From NCBI GenBank assembly GCA_023440825.1, contig JAEXRL010000030.1:301651-365650 (forward strand): a stretch of DNA of 64,000 bases, read 5' to 3'. The position numbers and the translations under genes are program-made. Shown piece after piece: positions 7,684 to 15,811 of the stretch. Position 1 is the first letter of the stretch. Every line of letters begins with the position of its first letter. The notes under the pieces were generated by a model. It searched no databases, was not told the origin of the DNA, and saw only the letters and a program-made list of their open reading frames with translations. This DNA is from Pseudomonadota bacterium. GTDB lineage: Bacteria; Pseudomonadota; Gammaproteobacteria; Burkholderiales; Burkholderiaceae_B.

Positions 7684-9366
7684 ATGAAATATCAACCACA
7701 TCGATTGAGTCTGGCCTTGGCTGCCTGCCTGATGTGCTCATCGTCCCTGGTTGCTGCCCAGCCTGTAGCCAGTGATAACGCGACAGCCAATCTAATCCGA
7801 CTATTGGTAGAACAGGGGGTATTGCAACCCGAACAAGCGGCCACCTTACTCAAGCAGGCTCAGACTGAAGCGGCCAGTGCGGTACAAGGCACGGGGAGCC
7901 AACCGGGTGATGTGCGTGTACCCTATATACCAGCAACCGTGCGCGATCAAATCCGCGAAGAAGTGAAGTCCGAAGTATTGGCTACGGCTAAACAAGAAAA
8001 CTGGGCTGCACCCAATACCTTCCCTGATTGGGTTTCCCGCATTACTGTCGGGGGGGATGTACGAGTACGCTGGGAAAATCGCGCCTTCAGTAGTAAAAAC
8101 AGCCCGTTTATCTACGACGTGGCCAAAATGAATGCATCCAGCCCGTTTGCGTTTGAAACCTATGACAATAACGGAAATCACTTATTTTACGGGCCGTTTC
8201 CTTTACTCAATGCTCGCAAGGATCGTAATAACCAGTTCCGTTTCCGTGCACGAATTGGTTTTACGGCCGATATCAGTGAGCAGTGGTCGGCAGGCATACG
8301 TTTAGCCAGTGGTAGCAATAAAAGCCCAGTGTCCACGACGGATAGTTTCGGTGGTGGCTTCAGTAAAAAAGCCTTCTGGCTGGATCAGGCCTACCTAAGC
8401 TGGAAGCCCACAGACTGGGCACAAGTTACAGCAGGACGGGCTGATAATCCCTTCGTTAGTACCGACATACTTTTCTCTAATGATTTAAACCTGGATGGCT
8501 TTTCTGCCGCCTTCAAGCGTCCTTTGGCGAACACCGACTTTACCTTGCGTGGCACCTTGGGGGCGTACCTGATCGAGAACACCTACAACTCAGGGATACC
8601 TAGCTTGGCCGACTCAGAGGGCGATACCAAGAGCAAATGGTTGTTAGGTGCGCAAGTGGGTGCTGATTGGAAAATTAATCATGAGCACACAGTAAGCGCA
8701 GATCTGGCTTACTACACGTTCCGTAATATTGCGGGTGTATTGTCAGAGCCTTGTGACTCCTTTGACACAAGCTGCAGCACAGACTGGTCTAGTCCTGCTT
8801 TTATGCAAAAAGGTAACACCTTATTTTTTATTCGTGATGTGATCCCTCCTGTTCACATGGGGGGGGTGCAGTATCAGATGCTTGGCCTAGCTTCACGCTT
8901 TAATTTGCTGGACCTGAACTTGGGTTGGAAAGGCAGAATGGGTAATGGTTTGGGCGTACAGATCTCTGGGAACTACATACGTAACTTGGCATATAGCGAA
9001 AGCGATATGGAAAAACGTATACGTGGTGCTCAAATAGTGACGAATGCTGAAACCGGACCTCTACGCTCAGGGGGCAATGCCTGGATGCTGCACGCTGCTT
9101 TAGGCAAGGATTTCCGTGTGCGTGAGCGTGGCGATTGGCAGGTGTTTGCTGGTTATAAGTACATACAGCCTGATGCGGTGCCGGATGCGTATAACGACTC
9201 TACTTTCCATCTGGGTGGCACCAACGCCAAAGGTTATTACTTAGGTGCAGCGTATGCCTTGGAAAAAGATGTGATGGCTCAATTGCGCTGGTTAAGTTCA
9301 CGCGAGATCTATGGCAATCCTTTGTCCATCAATATTATGCAACTCGAACTGAATGCGCGGTTCTAA
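7684..9366 (+). CDS. Putative outer-membrane porin
   Basis: 560 residues with a signal peptide (LALAACLMCSSSLVAAQ, cleaved near residue 25). A helical N-terminal segment (LIRLLVEQGVLQPEQAATLL, then a possible coiled coil through residue 100) precedes a long beta-rich region that begins near ITVGGDVRVRWE and ends with MQLELNARF, whose C-terminal Phe is the outer-membrane assembly signal. This layout, a short helix-rich head followed by a large barrel, matches the 'putative porin' family often found beside TonB/ExbB genes. GGAG lies nine bases before the ATG. The stop codon is one base before the next ATG, so translation of the coiled-coil gene is probably coupled. Two cysteines near residue 358 could form a loop disulfide. 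The solute is unknown. Confidence 0.78.
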   Translation: MKYQPHRLSLALAACLMCSSSLVAAQPVASDNATANLIRLLVEQGVLQPEQAATLLKQAQTEAASAVQGTGSQPGDVRVPYIPATVRDQIREEVKSEVLATAKQENWAAPNTFPDWVSRITVGGDVRVRWENRAFSSKNSPFIYDVAKMNASSPFAFETYDNNGNHLFYGPFPLLNARKDRNNQFRFRARIGFTADISEQWSAGIRLASGSNKSPVSTTDSFGGGFSKKAFWLDQAYLSWKPTDWAQVTAGRADNPFVSTDILFSNDLNLDGFSAAFKRPLANTDFTLRGTLGAYLIENTYNSGIPSLADSEGDTKSKWLLGAQVGADWKINHEHTVSADLAYYTFRNIAGVLSEPCDSFDTSCSTDWSSPAFMQKGNTLFFIRDVIPPVHMGGVQYQMLGLASRFNLLDLNLGWKGRMGNGLGVQISGNYIRNLAYSESDMEKRIRGAQIVTNAETGPLRSGGNAWMLHAALGKDFRVRERGDWQVFAGYKYIQPDAVPDAYNDSTFHLGGTNAKGYYLGAAYALEKDVMAQLRWLSSREIYGNPLSINIMQLELNARF

Positions 9367-9367
9367 T

Positions 9368-10039
9368 ATGAAACCTACATATTTAACGCCCAAAAAGTCG
9401 GCTCTGGCTGTGTTGCTGATTGGCTCAGTGTTGACTGGGGGAGCGCTACAGGCTCAGTCCCCAAGCATGGAAGAACGTTTACGCAGCGAGCTGCGCACAA
9501 CGGCTCAGCAATTGCAGCGTCTACAGTCAGAGCAGGCGCAGTTAACGGTGGCTAAGCAAAGCGCCGAGTCACAGCGTGACGCCTTGCAGGCAGAACTGGA
9601 CACGCTGAAAAAAGATCTCGCCCGTGCACAGAGCCGCTCCGAAACTCTGGCCGAGCAGCAAGAACAGTTACGGCAAGAGGCAAACAGCCGCTTGTCGGCC
9701 ACGCATCAACAGTTGAATGAGGCCAAAACGGCTTATGACAGTCTGGCCACACAAGCTCGACAACTGGAAACGCAAGGCCAGACCTTAAGCCAAAACTTGC
9801 AGCAACGCGAGCATGAACTTCAGGTTTGTTCTTTAAAAAACGATCAGCTCTACAGTGCTGGCCGGGAAATATTGCGGGCTTATGAAAGTTTTAGTACCGC
9901 TGATTTACTGGCCTTACGCCAACCTTTTGCCAGCTCGGCTCGTGTTGCCTTCGATATGAAAGCACAAGAAATGGGCGATGCTCTTTACGAGCAGAAGTTT
10001 GATTCTAGGGCCGTACAAACGCCCGAGGTCACCCCCTGA
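9368..10039 (+). CDS. Periplasmic coiled-coil protein of the TonB/TPS cluster
   Basis: 223 residues from the ATG at 9368, one base after the porin stop. An upstream in-frame ATG at 9353 would overlap the porin and add residues before the signal peptide, so 9368 is preferred. The N-terminus KSALAVLLIGSVLTGGALQAQ is a signal peptide. Residues about 33-155 are a nearly continuous heptad-rich coiled coil full of Gln, Glu, Ala and Leu. The end is a short conserved-looking helix region with a single Cys (VCSLKNDQLYSAGREILRAY). No enzymatic motif is visible. A long periplasmic coiled coil in an export cluster suggests a scaffold or spacer between membranes, but that is inference from shape and context. 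Confidence 0.65.
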   Translation: MKPTYLTPKKSALAVLLIGSVLTGGALQAQSPSMEERLRSELRTTAQQLQRLQSEQAQLTVAKQSAESQRDALQAELDTLKKDLARAQSRSETLAEQQEQLRQEANSRLSATHQQLNEAKTAYDSLATQARQLETQGQTLSQNLQQREHELQVCSLKNDQLYSAGREILRAYESFSTADLLALRQPFASSARVAFDMKAQEMGDALYEQKFDSRAVQTPEVTP

Positions 10040-10085
10040 TGACGGCATAGCGCTTGTCGTCTTCTTTAACTAGGATTTTATATAT

Positions 10086-10616
10086 ATGGACAAGACTTCC
10101 CTAATTAACAGCGTCAATACAGCACAACTAACCACCTTGCTGCAAGAGATGGGATATAGGGTCACAGAGGCAAAGCAAGGTGACATCGTACATTTGCTCA
10201 GTGCTGCGCAAGGTATTGGTTTTACTGTTCGTCCCGGTAATCAGGGGCCGGAAGAGCAATCCTATCTAGACTTTACTTTTTCTTGCGTGATACGCGTAGA
10301 GGGCAGCCTGGCTACCAGCCTGATTAATCGCTGGAACATAGAAAAACGTTTTGCTCGCATGGCCTTGCAAGTAGAGTTCCTGACGCTGGAAATGGATACG
10401 GTCGTAGCGGGTGGCGTAAGCGAGCAAAACGTGCGCGCACAGATCGAGTTATGGGATCGCTTACTGCAAGAAATGATTCTGTTTTTACGCGGTAACTCCG
10501 AGGCATCCGCTGGCGAGACGGCGTCACAGCCAGTGGTCGATACCTTGGTGGCGGCGGAAGGGGAGGCTCTTGAAACACCAAGCGAGGCAGATGCGGTCAA
10601 CACTGAACAAGACTAA
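10086..10616 (+). CDS. YbjN domain-containing protein (type III secretion chaperone-like fold)
   Basis: 176 residues without signal peptide or membrane helices, so cytoplasmic. Residues about 10-145 fit the YbjN family, whose fold resembles type III secretion chaperones: an N-terminal helix (TTLLQEMGYRVTE), a beta-sheet region (GIGFTVRPGNQ, YLDFTFSCVIRVEG) and a long helix after INRWNIEKRFARMALQ. The last 35 residues are acidic and low complexity. AGGA is found about ten bases before the ATG. It lies 46 bp after the coiled-coil gene and is the only clearly cytoplasmic soluble protein of the cluster, so a role in holding an export substrate unfolded before secretion is plausible but unproven. 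Confidence 0.75.
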   Translation: MDKTSLINSVNTAQLTTLLQEMGYRVTEAKQGDIVHLLSAAQGIGFTVRPGNQGPEEQSYLDFTFSCVIRVEGSLATSLINRWNIEKRFARMALQVEFLTLEMDTVVAGGVSEQNVRAQIELWDRLLQEMILFLRGNSEASAGETASQPVVDTLVAAEGEALETPSEADAVNTEQD

Positions 10617-10630
10617 ATCCCTTGCTTTTA

Positions 10631-10667
10631 TACAGACTCGATTTTTATTTGCTAAGTCGAGTCTGTA
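10631..10667 (+). promoter_or_regulatory. Intergenic hairpin between ybjN-like and isomerase genes
   Basis: An 11-bp perfect inverted repeat, TACAGACTCGA at 10631-10641 and TCGAGTCTGTA at 10657-10667, with a 15-base loop. No T run follows directly, so it is not a typical terminator. AGTCGA at 10655-10660 could instead pair with TCGACT at 10674-10679, just before the next gene, which would break the first hairpin. It may be an attenuator or an mRNA processing site that sets different levels for the upstream and downstream parts of the operon. Confidence 0.5.
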
Positions 10668-10697
10668 CTTGTTTCGACTATTTTATCTGGATATACC

Positions 10698-11732
10698 ATG
10701 ACATATCGTTCACTGTGGTTAAACCATATGAGCCGTTTGGTGCTGGGGCTTAGCTTATTAGGCTTGGCGGCGTGTAAAGACTCCAATAGCGCCTCTACGC
10801 CTGCCCAGAGCTCAGCCAGTACATCGATACCAGCGGCTCAGGCGATTACCGCAACAGAACCAGCAGCCAACGAGGATCCAGTGTTAGCTGCTTTAGGGAA
10901 TGCTACTGTACGCCGTTCTGAGCTAAGCGCATTGTTGGCACGCCTGTCTCCGGCTCAGCTTGAGCAGTTAAGGCTCAATCGTAGTGGTTTGGAGCAATGG
11001 CTGCGCGAGCGCTTAGCCGAGAAGGCGCTGTATCAGCAGGCCTTAGCGCAAAACTGGGATAAGCAGCCACAAGTTAGTCAGGGCTTGGATTTGGCCAAGC
11101 AGCAGTTAGTCGTACAAAGTTATTTGGCTTCGGTAAGTCAGGCACCCGACTCCTACCCGAGCGCAGAGGAAACCAAGCAGGCGTTTGAGCGCAATCAGTC
11201 TGCCCTGATGATTCCTCCTCAGTATCGTATTGAGCAGTTGTTTTTTCCTATCACGGGTCAAGCGGATGTTGATGCTCAAATGAGAGCCTTAGCAGACGAA
11301 GCCAGTAAAAAGGCCAAGCAAGAAAAAGCTACGCTAACGGCGCTGGAGTCTGAGCTGCATCAGCGTACTCAAGGTTTGGTGAATCGATCTGAAACACCTT
11401 TGACGCCTGTCACTCAGGTATTACCTGAGGTTCGTGCTGAACTGGAGGCATTGAAAGTAGGGCAGGTTTCCGGTGTCGTACGCTCTCAAGGTGGGTGGCA
11501 TGTTTTACGCGTGCTGGAGATGCAAGAGGGGCGGGCGGCCAGCTACGAGGAAGTGAAGCCTGAGTTGAAACGTTTGCTGCGTGAGCAGCGTCAGCAGGAA
11601 ATTGCCTTATCTTATTTGAGCGGCATGCTTGACACAGGCACGGTGAGTATTAATGGTGCTGCGTTGCGTCAGGCTTTGGATCAGCAAACAGAAAGTGCGA
11701 CGCCGGTTACTACCCCACTTAGCGTACCTTAA
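10698..11732 (+). CDS. Lipoprotein peptidyl-prolyl cis-trans isomerase (parvulin/PpiC-SurA type)
   Basis: 344 residues. The N-terminus has a lipoprotein signal with lipobox LAAC (Cys26 from this start). After a Ser/Thr/Ala-rich linker, residues about 55-165 form a SurA-like helical chaperone segment (VLAALGNATVRRSELSALLA, then ERLAEKALYQQALAQNWDKQ). Residues about 175-280 form a parvulin domain (PQYRIEQLFFPI, then GQVSGVVRSQGGWHVLRVLE). The overall design matches EpsD/PrsA/SurA-type periplasmic foldases, which assist outer-membrane or exported proteins. An internal ATG at 10728 would give a shorter signal peptide with the same lipobox and is an equal alternative. In this cluster it would act on the TpsB, porin or their cargo. 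Confidence 0.82.
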   Translation: MTYRSLWLNHMSRLVLGLSLLGLAACKDSNSASTPAQSSASTSIPAAQAITATEPAANEDPVLAALGNATVRRSELSALLARLSPAQLEQLRLNRSGLEQWLRERLAEKALYQQALAQNWDKQPQVSQGLDLAKQQLVVQSYLASVSQAPDSYPSAEETKQAFERNQSALMIPPQYRIEQLFFPITGQADVDAQMRALADEASKKAKQEKATLTALESELHQRTQGLVNRSETPLTPVTQVLPEVRAELEALKVGQVSGVVRSQGGWHVLRVLEMQEGRAASYEEVKPELKRLLREQRQQEIALSYLSGMLDTGTVSINGAALRQALDQQTESATPVTTPLSVP

Positions 11733-11750
11733 GGCTTACTAGGAATCACT

Positions 11751-12200
11751 ATGACGCAGCAGATTTGGAAAGTTGCCTATCACAGCTTAAGTCAGCAGTT
11801 GCAGGCCTGGGGCAAGGTAGCGCGGCAGGCTGGTATGGGTGCCGTGTTAAGTGTGCCATTCACGGTCGTGTGGGCGGATACAGCAGCACCACATTGGATT
11901 AACTTTGCCCAGCAGTTTGGGGCCGAGCTTGAGCAGCATGTGCATCATCAGGACTCTGGCGCTGCGCAGCGCTTAGCCGATTGGGCTAATGGTGAAAATC
12001 AGGCTCAACTTGGCCCCGTAGAAGCCAGTTTTTGGGTAGCTACTGATGGCTCCTTGCGTGATATGCGCCTTGAAACCTTGCATGACTCTCAGGCCGATGC
12101 TGACTTACGAGAGCTCTTACAGAGCATGCGCTTGCGATTTGCGCCACCGCCCGATATGCCTCAGCCTTTGCGCCTGAGCTTACAGTGGTCGTACGATTGA
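11751..12200 (+). CDS. Small periplasmic TonB-C-like protein
   Basis: 149 residues. A hydrophobic segment at about 28-43 (GAVLSVPFTVVWA) looks like a signal peptide or single anchor following a basic amphipathic start. The last 60 residues (VEASFWVATDGSLRDMRLET, then DADLRELLQSMRLRFAPPPD) resemble a TonB C-terminal domain: strand, helix, PPP and final strand. There is no Pro-rich spacer, so it is not a full TonB. AGGA lies six bases before the ATG and the gene begins 18 bp after the isomerase. It is the last gene of the cluster before a terminator. A second TonB-C-like fold in the same operon suggests it competes with or complements the TonB protein at the outer membrane, which is speculative. 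Confidence 0.65.
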   Translation: MTQQIWKVAYHSLSQQLQAWGKVARQAGMGAVLSVPFTVVWADTAAPHWINFAQQFGAELEQHVHHQDSGAAQRLADWANGENQAQLGPVEASFWVATDGSLRDMRLETLHDSQADADLRELLQSMRLRFAPPPDMPQPLRLSLQWSYD

Positions 12201-12223
12201 TGTGAGCCAAAACTGCTCTTGTG

Positions 12224-12256
12224 TAAGCAGCACGCCTAAAGGCGTGCTGCTGCTTA
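12224..12256. terminator. Hairpin between the TonB cluster and the DUF3820 gene
   Basis: GCAGCACGCC at 12227-12236 pairs perfectly with GGCGTGCTGC at 12241-12250 around a TAAA loop, with further TAA/TTA pairing outside. It lies 24 bp after the last + strand gene and 32 bp before the end of the convergent DUF3820 gene, so it can serve both. The T tract is weak on both strands. Confidence 0.65.
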
Positions 12257-12288
12257 TCTGGCATGGCTTTGCAGCATTACATGCGTCA

Positions 12289-12519
12289 TTACTTACGCAG
12301 CGGACTTAATAGTTCTCGCAGGCCATTATGGTCCAGCTCATGAGCCAGTGCCAGTAAGCGGCCTATTTCACCCGGTGGGAAGCCTTGTCGGGCGAACCAG
12401 TTCAGGTAATGACCAGGTAAGTCGGCAAGCACCCGTCCTTTATATTTTCCATAGGGCATGCGCACTTCCAACAGCTTTTCTAAATGGGCCTGAGGTTCTG
12501 GTGCCCAACTGACGGTCAT
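12289..12519 (-). CDS. DUF3820 family protein
   Basis: 76 residues. The core MPYGKYKGRVLADLPGHYLN followed by WFARQGFPPGEIGRLL is the DUF3820 signature: a short zinc-less fold found alone in many proteobacteria or joined to exonucleases. Function unknown in the family at large; by sequence resemblance to the 'GKYKGR' segment in some exonuclease-linked proteins it may contact nucleic acid. It lies 48 bp after the dienelactone hydrolase gene on the same strand and could be translated from the same message. No strong ribosome binding site is visible before the ATG at 12519. The family call is good, the role is not known. Confidence 0.78.
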   Translation of the reverse strand: MTVSWAPEPQAHLEKLLEVRMPYGKYKGRVLADLPGHYLNWFARQGFPPGEIGRLLALAHELDHNGLRELLSPLRK

Positions 12520-12567
12520 GGCAAAAACTCGTTCATCGTGATGCGAACTCGCTAAGTTGTCTTGGTT

Positions 12568-13233
12568 TTACACTGCACGCAAGTGCTTCTGGAAAAATGC
12601 CAAGGTGCTTTGTAGTGCTGCTTGGTATGCCTGTTCCTGAAACTGGGAGCGTTGCGAGCAGCCAAAGCCGTGGTCAGCATTCGGATGTAGATGCACTTTG
12701 ACAGCCGGTTGGCTCAGTCCGATAGCTGCAACCGTGTCGGCAGGAATAGACGCATCCAGTTCGCCAAAGTGCATTTCTACAGGTACGTGGGCTGTTAAGG
12801 TTTTGTGTTCGGCAATTCCGCCGCCATACCAACACGATGCAGCGCTCAGACCTTGTAACTGGCAGGCAGCTAACCAACTTAAGGTGCCACCCCAACAAAA
12901 ACCGATCACGCCTATGGGTTTATTTCCCAAGGCCTCAATGGCTGCCTGAATATCAAGCATGGTCTTTTCTAGTGGGATTTGACTGCGCAACTGTAAGCCT
13001 GTTTGTACATCGTCGGCGCTGTAACCTAGCTCTACATCAGCTTGAGCTCGGTCAAATAAGGCTGGAGCAATCACTTCGTAGCCTGCTTGGGCATACAGTT
13101 CGCATTGCTCTTTAATGTAGTCATTAACCCCAAAAATTTCTTGCAATAACACCAATCCTTTGGGGGCGTCGCTAGGGCCACATCGATAGGCACTAAATGT
13201 ATGTTTATCATTACTTTGTAACTGGACCAGCAT
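12568..13233 (-). CDS. Dienelactone hydrolase family protein
   Basis: 221 residues from the ATG at 13233, which has GGAG eight bases upstream; the longer reading frame to 13296 lacks such a site. An alpha/beta hydrolase with the dienelactone hydrolase catalytic pattern: Glu33 in LLQEIFG, nucleophile Cys113 in GFCWGG, Asp160 in GELDASIP and His188 in ADHGF. Members hydrolyse dienelactone from chloroaromatic breakdown or other cyclic esters. No aromatic catabolic genes are next to it, so the natural substrate is open. It is divergent from the small membrane protein gene at 13357, with a 123-bp shared upstream region. Confidence 0.88.
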   Translation of the reverse strand: MLVQLQSNDKHTFSAYRCGPSDAPKGLVLLQEIFGVNDYIKEQCELYAQAGYEVIAPALFDRAQADVELGYSADDVQTGLQLRSQIPLEKTMLDIQAAIEALGNKPIGVIGFCWGGTLSWLAACQLQGLSAASCWYGGGIAEHKTLTAHVPVEMHFGELDASIPADTVAAIGLSQPAVKVHLHPNADHGFGCSQRSQFQEQAYQAALQSTLAFFQKHLRAV

Positions 13234-13356
13234 GAGGGTCTCCTGTAAAGAGTGCTTGTTCGTTAGAGGTAATTGCTTATAAATTAGGCAAGCCACTCGC
13301 TTAACTGCTAAAGTTTAGCCTTAATTTATTTAGCCCGACCTATAGAGCTTATCAAG

Positions 13357-13620
13357 ATGAGCGCAATATTGCAGGATGAAATTTTTTGGTCTTTGGTTAT
13401 GCCATGGGCCTTGTTTATCGGTTTGTTTGTTGTGCCACGCCGTCCTGTGTGGCTCCGGCATTACGTGTTTCCTGGTGTGTTCATAGTATTGGGGCTACTA
13501 CTGATGTTCACCTTGGCCTTAGGTGTAGGCCTGATGAGCCTAGTTCTGGGCCTGATTGCCTGGTGGGCAACCGGCTCCAGTAAAACACAGGCTAAGACTC
13601 AGAACGAGACTTTGCCGTAG
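13357..13620 (+). CDS. Small hypothetical inner-membrane protein
   Basis: 87 residues dominated by two or three hydrophobic helices (about 11-27, 36-56 and 56-71), the first followed by the basic stretch PRRPVWLRH, and a hydrophilic Thr/Lys/Gln-rich tail. It is not a family I recognise. A GAG-containing sequence lies about ten bases before the ATG. It is divergent from the dienelactone hydrolase gene and its last 22 bp overlap the 3' end of the convergent FAD oxidase gene. Length, hydrophobic pattern and the clean divergent spacing make it likely to be a real gene. Confidence 0.6.
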   Translation: MSAILQDEIFWSLVMPWALFIGLFVVPRRPVWLRHYVFPGVFIVLGLLLMFTLALGVGLMSLVLGLIAWWATGSSKTQAKTQNETLP

Positions 13621-14738
13621 TGCGAGGCCATATTGCGTTCAGCAATCGCCAAGCCAGTGCTCATGCCCAAGCCCGTGTGCATCAGGCTGATCCAGGTTTG
13701 TCCATCGGGGCGTAATACCGAATACGGGCCAGGCCCTTTGGCGCCATACACGCCCTGCCAGCGCTCAATCACCTTAACGGGGCAGGCCAGTACCGAGCGG
13801 GCCAGATCAAGTAGTACTTCATCGGTGCGCTCGTAATTAAAGGGGCTGGCCTGTAGGCCATAATCGTGCGAATCGCCGATAATCAGATCACCTTCTGGGC
13901 TGGGACTAATTAGCAGGTGTATACCGCGTTCCAATAACTCTGGTTGCTGGTTCTCGATAAGAAGCCGCAAATGCTGTGCTGCGGGCAAGTCACTGAATGC
14001 GCCATAGTGCAGGCAGGATAAGCCGGTAAGCAGTGGGCGATCCAAGGAGTGCCAGACTGGATGTTCAGCACGTACTTTCAGCATTTGCAAACGACTGACG
14101 GATAAAGACATGCTTTGCAAAAGTGGGGCATGCAAGCCCACGTAGTCGTGTCCGGGACAAATAAAAATGGTGTCTGCCTGAAAACGGCCTGCGCTGCTAT
14201 CAAGTTGACCTTCAGCGGCCGCATGCACATGGGTACCAGTCAGAATATGTACCCCCTGTTGTTGCAGATAATAGGTAATGGTGGGCAAGGCAGCACGAGA
14301 GTACAGTTGCAGGTCGTCCAAACCTTGTAAGGCCCCATGGTGATGGGCAAGGCGGCCGCCAAAGTGCTGCGCTAGCTCATGTGCAGTGAGCAATTGGCAC
14401 TTTACATTTAAGCTGTTGGCGCGTTCGTGATAGTAGTTGTCCAGCACTTGCATTTCTGCGTGATTGCGAGCCAGAAAGAGCGAGCCTTGGGTGCTGAGCT
14501 GACATTGTGCCTGCTGTGCCAGCTCCAGCCATAGTTGTCGACTTTCACGTGCCAGCTCCAGCATAATGCCAGGAGCCTGGCCGGTTACCAGTACCTGTCC
14601 AAAATTACGTACGCTGGCCCCTTGAGCCTGATGGCTGCGCTCCAGCAAGGCAACACGTAGTCCGCGACGGGCGGCAGCCCAGACATGACCTAAGCCCAGG
14701 ATGCCGCCGCCTACGACTAATACATCGTAGTGCTTCAT
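13599..14738 (-). CDS. FAD-dependent oxidoreductase of the 2-aminoethylphosphonate cluster (TIGR03364/HpnW-like)
   Basis: 379 residues of the DAO/glycine-oxidase fold. The FAD-binding GGGILG stands at residues 10-15, and later segments (RNFGQVLVTGQAPG near 44, WQGVYGAKGPGPYSVLRPDG and LMHTGLGMSTGLAIAERNMA near the end) are typical of the family found in phosphonate gene clusters. It probably oxidises 2-aminoethylphosphonate or an N-methylated form to phosphonoacetaldehyde, feeding PhnX encoded two genes upstream. The operon has no PhnW transaminase, which makes this oxidase the likely first step. The ATG follows the stop of the binding-protein gene by three bases, so translation is coupled. 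It is the last gene of the operon. Exact substrate is inferred. Confidence 0.8.
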   Translation of the reverse strand: MKHYDVLVVGGGILGLGHVWAAARRGLRVALLERSHQAQGASVRNFGQVLVTGQAPGIMLELARESRQLWLELAQQAQCQLSTQGSLFLARNHAEMQVLDNYYHERANSLNVKCQLLTAHELAQHFGGRLAHHHGALQGLDDLQLYSRAALPTITYYLQQQGVHILTGTHVHAAAEGQLDSSAGRFQADTIFICPGHDYVGLHAPLLQSMSLSVSRLQMLKVRAEHPVWHSLDRPLLTGLSCLHYGAFSDLPAAQHLRLLIENQQPELLERGIHLLISPSPEGDLIIGDSHDYGLQASPFNYERTDEVLLDLARSVLACPVKVIERWQGVYGAKGPGPYSVLRPDGQTWISLMHTGLGMSTGLAIAERNMASHYGKVSF

Positions 14739-14741
14739 GAT

Positions 14742-15761
14742 TTATTTTTTCGCTTCAGATTTGCCGTCGTAACGTGTGGTCCACTCGGCCACAATACGTT
14801 CTCGATTTTCAGCTGCCCAGACAAAATCGTTGTCAATCAGACGCTGATTAAGGTCAGTGGGCAGGTTAGGGTTGGAGCTGGCAATGGAAGGAATCGCTAG
14901 CACGGCGAAATTGGTTTTGTACAAGTGGTTCGCTTCTTCGCTGGCCGAAAAATCAGCGAGTTTTTGTGCTGCTTCCAGGTGTTTAGTCCCTTTCATTATG
15001 GCAGCCGCTTCCACTTCCCAGCCCAAACCCTCGCTGGGGAACACAAGCTCCAGAGGGGCTCCTTCTTGCTTAAGACGTGCGCCGCGATAATCAAACGATA
15101 CGCCAATAACGTATTCACCGGCGGCAGCCTGATTGCAGGGTTTAGAGCCAGAATGTGTATAGGCGCCTATGTTCTTATGCAATTGGTCCATAAAGTCCCA
15201 GCCTTTTTCTTCACCAAAAAGCTGTAACCAGGCACTCACGTCCAGAAACCCTGTACCGGATGAGGCCGGGTTGGGCATGACGATTTTTCCTGCATAAACG
15301 GGTTTAGTCAGATCTGCCCACGAGCGTGGGATAGGGAGATTCTGCTTTTTGGCTTCTATGGTATTGACGCACAGTGTTGCCGCATAACCGTTCATACCGA
15401 CCCAGCTGGGTGGCTGACTAGCGTCACGCATTTTTGGGTCAATTTTTTCCAGACCGGCCGGGGCATAGGGTGTGAGCATGTCTTGGGCAGCCATCAGTCC
15501 TAGGGCTGAACCGGCCAATCCCCAAATAGCGTCTGCTTGGGGGTTGTTCTTTTCAGCCAATAGCTTGGCAGTGATAATGCCGGTTGAGTCGCGTACCCAC
15601 TGAATTTTGATATCGGGGTGTTTTTTTTCAAAGGCGGCTTGATAGGCTTTGATCTGATCAGCCTCCAAAGCGGTGTATACCGTCAGAGTGGTGTTGGCGT
15701 GAGCTTGGCTGGCTATGCCTAGCGCACTAATGGCTAAAGTAGTGAGGACTAACTGTTTCAT
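14742..15761 (-). CDS. 2-Aminoethylphosphonate ABC transporter substrate-binding protein
   Basis: 339 residues from the ATG at 15761, which has GGAG eight bases upstream and starts directly at a signal peptide (MKQLVLTTLAISALGIASQA, cleaved after HA). An ATG four codons earlier is less well placed. The mature protein belongs to the iron/AEP type periplasmic binding proteins (TLTVYTALEADQIKAYQAAF, then KHPDIKIQWVRDSTGIITAK), with the IVMPNPASSGTGFLDVSAWL motif typical of the putative AEP binders. It delivers aminoethylphosphonate to the permease and ATPase encoded upstream in the operon. It lies 50 bp after phnX. Assignment to AEP rests on the company of phnX and the LysR regulator. Confidence 0.85.
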   Translation of the reverse strand: MKQLVLTTLAISALGIASQAHANTTLTVYTALEADQIKAYQAAFEKKHPDIKIQWVRDSTGIITAKLLAEKNNPQADAIWGLAGSALGLMAAQDMLTPYAPAGLEKIDPKMRDASQPPSWVGMNGYAATLCVNTIEAKKQNLPIPRSWADLTKPVYAGKIVMPNPASSGTGFLDVSAWLQLFGEEKGWDFMDQLHKNIGAYTHSGSKPCNQAAAGEYVIGVSFDYRGARLKQEGAPLELVFPSEGLGWEVEAAAIMKGTKHLEAAQKLADFSASEEANHLYKTNFAVLAIPSIASSNPNLPTDLNQRLIDNDFVWAAENRERIVAEWTTRYDGKSEAKK

Positions 15762-15811
15762 GACTGGCTCCATGTCAGGGTAAAGGCAAGCGGTGTTAAT
15801 AGGAATGGGGG

